DNA of 11,064 nucleotides from Candidatus Scatomorpha merdipullorum (GTDB lineage Bacteria; Bacillota; Clostridia; Oscillospirales; Oscillospiraceae). A program made the position numbers and the translations under genes. This document shows positions 6,072 through 11,064 of the stretch, piece after piece. Position 1 is the stretch's first letter, and the number at the start of each line of letters is the position of its first letter. The notes under the pieces are model-generated. The model had not been told where the DNA came from, made no database searches, and saw nothing but the letters and a program-made list of their open reading frames with translations. Location of the stretch: positions 1 through 11,064 of the forward strand of contig DVJK01000164.1 of NCBI GenBank assembly GCA_018716795.1, read 5' to 3'.

Positions 6072-6926
6072 ATGGAGTTTCTTATAATATCCGGGATGTC
6101 CGGCGCGGGCAAGAGCCAGGCGGCGGACATACTCGAGGACATGGACTACTACTGCGTAGACAATCTGCCCCTGGCCCTGCTCGGCCGCTTTGCCGAGCTC
6201 TGCCTCGCCAGCCGCGGCCGCTATGAGCGCGTGGCCCTCGTCACCGACGTGCGCGAGCGCGAGAGCATCGCGGGCCTCCTGCCCGCCCTCGACGGGCTCT
6301 GGGGCATGGGCCTCGACTACCGCATCATGTTCATGGAGGCTGACGTGCCCACGATAGTCCGGCGATACAAGAGCTCGCGCCGCCCTCACCCGATGCAGGA
6401 GCCGGGCGGCTCGCTTGAGGACGCCGTGCGCCGCGAGGTCTCCGCCCTCGCAAGCGTGCGCGAGAGGGCCGACTACATAATCAACACCACGGGCCTGAGC
6501 TCGGCCATGCTGCAGTCGCGCATACGCGAGCTCCTGAGCCGGACGGAGAAGCGCTTTTCCATCACCGTCACCGCCTTCGGGTACAAGTACGGCCTGCCGA
6601 TAGACGCAGACCTCGTCTTCGACGTGCGCTTCCTGCCCAACCCGTACTACATCTCCGAGCTCCGCCCGCTCAGCGGCCTGGACGACAAGGTCGCGAGCTT
6701 CATCCTCGAGCGGGACGAGGCGAGGGAGTTCATGGACAGGCTCGCCTCCCTGCTGGACTTCATCATCCCGCTCTACGCCGAGGAGGGGCGGTATACCCTG
6801 CACATCGCCGTCGGCTGCACCGGCGGGAGGCACCGCTCCGTCGCCGTGGCCAACGCCCTCGCGAAGCGCCTGGCCGGGCGCAGGGAGAACGTCACCGCCG
6901 CTTTCCGGGATATCGAGAAGGGGTGA
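6072..6926 (+). CDS. rapZ: RapZ/YvcJ family nucleotide-binding regulator
   Basis: 284 residues, the usual length. The N-terminal P-loop domain opens with Walker A GMSGAGKS at 8-15 and contains TDVRERE near 58-64 and the FMEAD...RRYKSSRRPHP region near 87-107. The C-terminal domain carries the family blocks FGYKYGLPIDADLVFDVRF and VGCTGGRHRSV. In E. coli RapZ is an RNase adapter controlling glucosamine-6-phosphate synthase through small RNAs; in Bacillus the homologue YvcJ binds and hydrolyses nucleotides and its RNA target is not settled, so the exact role here is open. The gap of 32 bp after murB is the largest within the operon; GGGAG lies 5 bp upstream of the ATG. yvcK follows 3 bp later, the conserved Firmicutes order. 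Confidence 0.95.
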   Translation: MEFLIISGMSGAGKSQAADILEDMDYYCVDNLPLALLGRFAELCLASRGRYERVALVTDVRERESIAGLLPALDGLWGMGLDYRIMFMEADVPTIVRRYKSSRRPHPMQEPGGSLEDAVRREVSALASVRERADYIINTTGLSSAMLQSRIRELLSRTEKRFSITVTAFGYKYGLPIDADLVFDVRFLPNPYYISELRPLSGLDDKVASFILERDEAREFMDRLASLLDFIIPLYAEEGRYTLHIAVGCTGGRHRSVAVANALAKRLAGRRENVTAAFRDIEKG

Positions 6927-6929
6927 AGC

Positions 6930-7937
6930 ATGAAAACCGACCGTACTCACGCCCCGCGCATCGCCGTCATAGGCGGCGGCACGGGCCTTTCGACCATGCT
7001 GCGCGGGCTTAAAAAGCTCTCGCGCGACATAACCGCCATCGTCACCGTCGCCGACGACGGCGGCGGCAGCGGGATGCTCCGCGAGGATTTGGGCATGCCG
7101 CCTCCGGGCGACGTGCGAAACTGCATCCAGGCCCTCGCGAACACCGAGCCCATCATGGAAAAGCTTCTGGCCTACCGCTTCACGGAGGGCCGGCTCAAGG
7201 GCCAGAGCTTCGGCAACCTCTTCCTCGCCGCGCTCAACGGCATGTCCGACACCTTTGACGAGGCCGTGCGGCGCATGTCGGACGTCCTGGCCATCACGGG
7301 CCGGGTCCTGCCCGTCACAAACGAGAACGTCTACCTCGCCGCGGAGTTCTCCGACGGCAGCGAGGCCGTGGGCGAGAGCCATATCGCCGACTTCAAGAAG
7401 GGCACAGACAAGCGCATAGCGCGCGTGCGCCTCATACCCGAGCGGCCCAAGGCCCTGCCCGAGGCCGTCCGGGCCATAGAGGACGCGGATATGATAGTCC
7501 TCGGCCCCGGCAGCCTGTACACCTCGATTATGCCGAACCTCGTCACGGACGGGATAGCCGAGGCCGTCGCGCGCTCGGACGCGCTGCGCATCTACGTGCT
7601 CAACATCATGACGCAGGACGGCGAGACGGAGGGGTACAGCGCCGGCGACCACATCGAGGCGCTGTTCTCGAATTCCGGCGAGCACCTCTTCGACTGGTGC
7701 CTCGCCAACAGCCGCGAAATCCCCGCCGAGCTCGCCAAGCGGTACCGCGCCGAGGGCGCCGAGCCCGTCGAGATAGACGAGGAGGCGGTCTACAAGCTCG
7801 GCGTGGGCCTTTTGCGCGCGCCGGTGGCCGGCTGGAAGAGCGGCTATGTCCGGCACGATCCGGACGCCCTCGCGCGCGAGCTCATGAGCATATACCGCGC
7901 CAAGTCGCACACGCGGGTCTACGGCGAGGAGGGTTGA
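6930..7937 (+). CDS. yvcK: YvcK/CofD-like gluconeogenesis and cell-shape factor
   Basis: 335 residues with the CofD-like fold of the YvcK family. Signatures in order are GGGTGLSTMLRGLKKL (from residue 15), DDGGGSG at 42-48, PPPGDVRNC near 57-65, the GNLFLAALNGM block, VLGPGSLYTSIMPNLV near 190-205, and NIMTQDGETEGYSAGDH near 230. In B. subtilis and mycobacteria YvcK homologues (CuvA) are needed for normal wall synthesis and shape on gluconeogenic carbon and bind UDP-sugars; they are not F420 biosynthesis enzymes despite the fold. The ATG at 6930 has AAGGGG about 6 bp upstream inside the end of rapZ. Placement between rapZ and whiA is the classic yvcJ-yvcK-yvcL order. Confidence 0.95.
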   Translation: MKTDRTHAPRIAVIGGGTGLSTMLRGLKKLSRDITAIVTVADDGGGSGMLREDLGMPPPGDVRNCIQALANTEPIMEKLLAYRFTEGRLKGQSFGNLFLAALNGMSDTFDEAVRRMSDVLAITGRVLPVTNENVYLAAEFSDGSEAVGESHIADFKKGTDKRIARVRLIPERPKALPEAVRAIEDADMIVLGPGSLYTSIMPNLVTDGIAEAVARSDALRIYVLNIMTQDGETEGYSAGDHIEALFSNSGEHLFDWCLANSREIPAELAKRYRAEGAEPVEIDEEAVYKLGVGLLRAPVAGWKSGYVRHDPDALARELMSIYRAKSHTRVYGEEG

Positions 7938-7939
7938 GC

Positions 7940-8851
7940 ATGTCCTTCTCCTCTGAGGCCAAGGCCGAGCTCTGCCGCGTAAACCGGCGGAAAAAGTGCT
8001 GCGCCGTCGCCGAGTGCTACGGCGCGCTGCTCTATTGCAACAGCTTCACCCCGCGCGAGATCCGCGTCATGACCGGGAGCGCGGACTTCGCCGCGCTGCT
8101 GCCGCGGCTCTTCAGGCGCGCCTTCGGCGTCGGCTTCGACCGCGTGCCGGAGCCGGGCGCGGCCGGCACGCGCCTCACGCTCCTCATGACCGACCGGGAG
8201 AAGATAGCCCGGGTCTTCCGTGCCTTCGGCATGGAGCCGGACGACACGCTCTCGCTTCACATCAACCTCGGCGTGCTGGAAAACGACTGCTGCAAGGCGA
8301 GCTTCGTGCGCGGGGCCTTCCTCGCGGGCGGAAGCATCACCGATCCCGCCAAGCGCTATCACCTCGAGCTCGCGACGAACCACGCCGCCGTCAGCCGGGA
8401 GATGAGCGCGCTGCTCGGCGAGCTGGGCTTTGAGCCCGGACAGGCCCGGCGCGGCGCGAGCCATCTCAACTATTTCAAGCAGAGCGAGGCCATCGCCGAC
8501 TTCCTGACCACCGCCGGGGCCGACGTCGCGGCGCTGGAGATAATGTCCGCGCGCGTTGAAAAGGACATGCGCAACGAGATAAACCGCAAGGTGAACTGCG
8601 ACACCGCGAACGCCGACAAGACCGTCGCCGCCGCGCAGGAGCAGCTCTCCGCCATACGCGCCCTGGAGCTCACGCGCGGGCTTGACAGCCTGCCCGAGGG
8701 GCTTCAGCAGGCGGCGCTGCTGCGCATCGCGAACCCCGAGGCCAGCCTCGCCGACCTCGCCGCGCTGAGCGTGCCCGCCGTGACAAAAAGCTGCCTGAGC
8801 CACAGGCTGAAGCGCCTCGTCGCGCTCAGCCGCGAGGGAGAGGAGGCCTGA
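7940..8851 (+). CDS. whiA: DNA-binding protein WhiA
   Basis: 303 residues. WhiA joins a degenerate LAGLIDADG homing-endonuclease-like domain to a C-terminal helix-turn-helix; in Streptomyces it is a sporulation/division transcription factor and in Bacillus it affects division and chromosome segregation. Visible marks are FSSEAKAEL at the N-terminus, RGAFLAGGSITDP (114-126), the very conserved NRKVNCDTANADK (215-227), and the helix-turn-helix around 258-295 (SLADLAAL...TKSCLSHRLKRL). The frame extends upstream to 7697, but that part overlaps yvcK and has no family similarity; the ATG at 7940 with GGAGGG seven bases upstream and only 2 bp after the yvcK stop is the right start. No catalytic nuclease activity is expected. 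Confidence 0.95.
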   Translation: MSFSSEAKAELCRVNRRKKCCAVAECYGALLYCNSFTPREIRVMTGSADFAALLPRLFRRAFGVGFDRVPEPGAAGTRLTLLMTDREKIARVFRAFGMEPDDTLSLHINLGVLENDCCKASFVRGAFLAGGSITDPAKRYHLELATNHAAVSREMSALLGELGFEPGQARRGASHLNYFKQSEAIADFLTTAGADVAALEIMSARVEKDMRNEINRKVNCDTANADKTVAAAQEQLSAIRALELTRGLDSLPEGLQQAALLRIANPEASLADLAALSVPAVTKSCLSHRLKRLVALSREGEEA

Positions 8852-8852
8852 G

Positions 8853-11064
8853 ATGAGCTTCGTCCACCTGCACCTGCACACCGAATACAGCCTGCTCGAC
8901 GGGGCCTGCCGCATCGACGCCCTCGCCGAGCGCGCGAAGGAGCTCGGCTTCGGCGCCCTCGCCATAACCGACCACGGCGTCATGTACGGCGCCGTCAACT
9001 TTTACCGCGCCTGCCGCGCCGCGGGCATAAAGCCCATAATCGGCTGCGAGGTCTACGTCGCCCCGCGCGAGCGCACGGGCCGCGAGTACTGCGTCGACAA
9101 CCGCTATTCGCACCTCATCCTCCTCTGCAAGGACGAGACGGGGTACCGCAACCTCAGCTATCTCGTCTCCATGGGCTTCATAGAGGGCTTTTACGTCAAG
9201 CCGCGCATAGACTGGCAGCTCCTGCGCGAGCACAGCGAGGGGCTTGTCTGCCTCTCCGGCTGCCTCGCGGGCGAGATACCGCAGAAAATAATAAGCGGGC
9301 AGTACGACGCCGCGAAGCAGCGCGCGCTCGAGCTGCGCGAGCTCTTCGGCGAGGACTTCTACCTCGAGATACAGCGCCACGGCATACGCGAGGAGGAGAG
9401 CGCCGCCGCCGGCCTCCTTCGCATGAGCGACGAGACGGGCATCCCGCTCGCCCTCACGAACGACGCGCACTATATAAATAAGGCCGACGCGCACTTCCAG
9501 GACGTGCTCATGTGCATCCAGACGGGCAAGACCGTCTCCGAGGCCGAGCGAATGCGCTTCGAAACGCAGGAGTTCTACCTCAAAAGCGAGGAGGAGATGC
9601 GCGCCCTCTTCCCCGAGCGGCCCGAGGCCGCGGACAACACGGTCAAAATAGCCGAAAAGTGCAGCTTCGACTTCGAATTCGGGCACTACCACCTGCCCCG
9701 CTTCCGGCTGCCCGAGGGCGAGAAGGACAGCTTTGAATACCTCAAAAAGCTCTGCGAGGCCGGCTTTGAAAAGCGCTACGGCCCCGGGCGCGAGGACGTC
9801 CGCCGCCAGCTTGGCTATGAGCTCGACATGATAAGGCGCATGGGCTTTGTGGACTACTTCCTCATCGTCTCCGACTTCATCGGCTACGCCAAGGCCCAGG
9901 GCATCCCCGTCGGCCCCGGCCGCGGCAGCGCGGCGGGCAGCGTCGTGAGCTACTGCCTCTTCATAACCGACGTCGACCCGATAAAATACAGCCTCTATTT
10001 CGAGCGCTTTCTGAACCCCGAGCGCGTCAGTATGCCGGACATAGACATCGACTTCTGCGTGCGCCGCCGCGGCGAGGTCATTGAGTACGTCAACCGCAAA
10101 TACGGCCGCGACCACGTCGCGCAGATTGTCACCTTCGGCACCATGGCCGCGCGCCAGGCCGTGCGCGACACGGGCCGCGCGCTGGACATGAGCTATGCCG
10201 AGTGCGACGCCGTCGCCAAGCAGGTGCCCTTCGCCCTTGGCATGACGCTGGGCGAGGCCCTGCAGCTTTCAAAGCAGCTGCGCGACATGTACGAGGGCCA
10301 GGAGCGCGTGCATGAGCTCATCGACACGGCGCGCGCCCTCGAGGGCATGCCCCGCCACGCGAGCACGCACGCCGCCGGCGTGGTGATAACGGAAAGGCCG
10401 GTCTACGAGTACGTGCCCCTCGCGAAAAACGACGAGAGCGTCGTCACGCAGTACCCCATGACCACGCTCGAGGAGCTGGGCCTTCTGAAGATGGACTTCC
10501 TCGGCCTTCGCAACCTCACGGTGCTCGAGGACGCGGCGGAGCTCGTGCGGCGGCACACGCCCGGCTTCGACGTCAACGCCCTGCCCGACGACGACGCGGA
10601 GACCTTCGCCATGCTCGCCGCAGGCAGGACGATGGGCGTCTTCCAGCTTGAAAGCGCGGGCATGACCAGCGTCTGCACCCGCCTCGGCCCCAAAAGCATC
10701 GAGGACATCACCGCCGTCATAGCGCTCTACCGGCCCGGGCCGATGGACTCCATACCCCGCTTCCTCGAGAACAGCCGCCATCCCGAGCGGATAAAGTACA
10801 AGCACCCCTCGCTCGAGCCGATACTCGCCGTCACCTACGGCTGCATCGTCTATCAGGAGCAGGTTATCGAGATTTTCCGCCGCCTCGCCGGCTTCTCGCT
10901 GGGCCAGGCGGACAACATCCGCCGCGCGATGAGCAAGAAAAAGCACGCCGTTATCGACGCCGAGCGCAGGGCCTTTATCTCCGGCGACGCCGAACGGGGC
11001 ATACCCGGCTGCGTCGCGAACGGCATACCCGAGCCCGTCGCGAACGACATATACGACGAGATTC
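8853..11064 (+). CDS. dnaE: DNA polymerase III subunit alpha (C-terminus outside the window)
   Basis: The frame is open for 737 codons from ATG 8853 to the right edge; full-length DnaE is usually about 1150 residues, so the distal fingers, beta-binding and OB parts are missing from view. It extends DNA at the replication fork or, in PolC-containing Firmicutes, elongates primers. The N-terminal PHP domain starts with HLHLHTEYSLLDG (5-17), then ITDHGVMYG, CEVYVA and TNDAHYI. The polymerase part shows GPGRGSAAGS, the catalytic aspartates in PDIDIDF (Asp396 and Asp398) and the third in KMDFLGLR (Asp548), plus RHASTHAAGVVI and ALYRPGPM. AGGAGG lies 6 bp upstream of the ATG, inside whiA, whose stop precedes it by one base. 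It reads as the sixth gene of the hprK operon. Confidence 0.97.
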   Translation, partial: MSFVHLHLHTEYSLLDGACRIDALAERAKELGFGALAITDHGVMYGAVNFYRACRAAGIKPIIGCEVYVAPRERTGREYCVDNRYSHLILLCKDETGYRNLSYLVSMGFIEGFYVKPRIDWQLLREHSEGLVCLSGCLAGEIPQKIISGQYDAAKQRALELRELFGEDFYLEIQRHGIREEESAAAGLLRMSDETGIPLALTNDAHYINKADAHFQDVLMCIQTGKTVSEAERMRFETQEFYLKSEEEMRALFPERPEAADNTVKIAEKCSFDFEFGHYHLPRFRLPEGEKDSFEYLKKLCEAGFEKRYGPGREDVRRQLGYELDMIRRMGFVDYFLIVSDFIGYAKAQGIPVGPGRGSAAGSVVSYCLFITDVDPIKYSLYFERFLNPERVSMPDIDIDFCVRRRGEVIEYVNRKYGRDHVAQIVTFGTMAARQAVRDTGRALDMSYAECDAVAKQVPFALGMTLGEALQLSKQLRDMYEGQERVHELIDTARALEGMPRHASTHAAGVVITERPVYEYVPLAKNDESVVTQYPMTTLEELGLLKMDFLGLRNLTVLEDAAELVRRHTPGFDVNALPDDDAETFAMLAAGRTMGVFQLESAGMTSVCTRLGPKSIEDITAVIALYRPGPMDSIPRFLENSRHPERIKYKHPSLEPILAVTYGCIVYQEQVIEIFRRLAGFSLGQADNIRRAMSKKKHAVIDAERRAFISGDAERGIPGCVANGIPEPVANDIYDEI

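Noticed and set aside
5826..7910. 694-residue open frame on the - strand opposite rapZ and yvcK
   Set aside because: It is antisense to two well-identified conserved genes, is low in recognisable motifs, and long antisense frames are common in GC-rich DNA with strong third-position bias.
7697..7939. N-terminal extension of WhiA from a GTG at 7697
   Set aside because: It overlaps yvcK, is Arg-rich shadow translation, and the ATG at 7940 has a good ribosome binding site and gives the normal family length.
8826..10115. 429-residue open frame on the - strand opposite dnaE
   Set aside because: Its composition (His, Ala, Val, Glu rich) is that of a shadow of the DnaE frame; no domain or ribosome binding site supports it.

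Overview
The window is a GC-rich stretch of bacterial chromosome that looks like core genome of a Clostridia-type Firmicute. The evidence is the run hprK-murB-rapZ-yvcK-whiA-dnaE, which is characteristic of that class, plus a NusG-domain-II / Gx transporter pair and tandem CNNM-type membrane proteins. An Oscillospirales- or Christensenellales-like GC-rich gut or anaerobe lineage is my guess, not proven. Coding is dense, genes overlap or abut, and consensus-like sigma-A promoters stand out as AT-rich islands. I see no insertion sequence, prophage gene, tRNA, rRNA or CRISPR array.

Left part (1-3500). The 3' end of a NusG domain II protein is followed two bases later by a small Gx-family membrane protein (253-759). 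A strong hairpin (764-792) separates this + strand pair from two convergent - strand genes. Those are tandem paralogous CNNM/CBS/CorC_HlyC proteins (2059-3360 and 797-2062) that overlap by 4 bp and read from one promoter with a perfect TTGACA-17-TATAAT layout at 3469-3497.

Middle (3361-4169). rpmB, encoding a zinc-ribbon form of ribosomal protein L28, lies alone on the - strand with its own promoter and a strong Shine-Dalgarno. It is followed by two hairpins that lack U-tracts. It is divergent from the right-hand operon. The space between the two back-to-back promoters holds a GC-rich block of inverted repeats.

Right part (4170-11064). One + strand operon starts from a promoter at 4073-4101. 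In order it encodes HPr kinase/phosphorylase (carbon-catabolite sensing), MurB (peptidoglycan precursor synthesis), RapZ/YvcJ (P-loop nucleotide-binding regulator), YvcK (gluconeogenic growth and cell-wall factor), WhiA (DNA-binding regulator of the cell division type) and the first 737 codons of DnaE (DNA polymerase III alpha). Gaps run from 1 to 32 bp with no internal terminator seen. The order suggests coordinated expression of carbon-status sensing, wall synthesis, division control and replication.

Nothing here is clearly a new defence or mobile system. The observations most worth checking are heavy use of the AUA isoleucine codon in a GC-rich genome, the unusual hairpins around rpmB, the leader of the CNNM pair, and the apparently intact PHP domain of DnaE.
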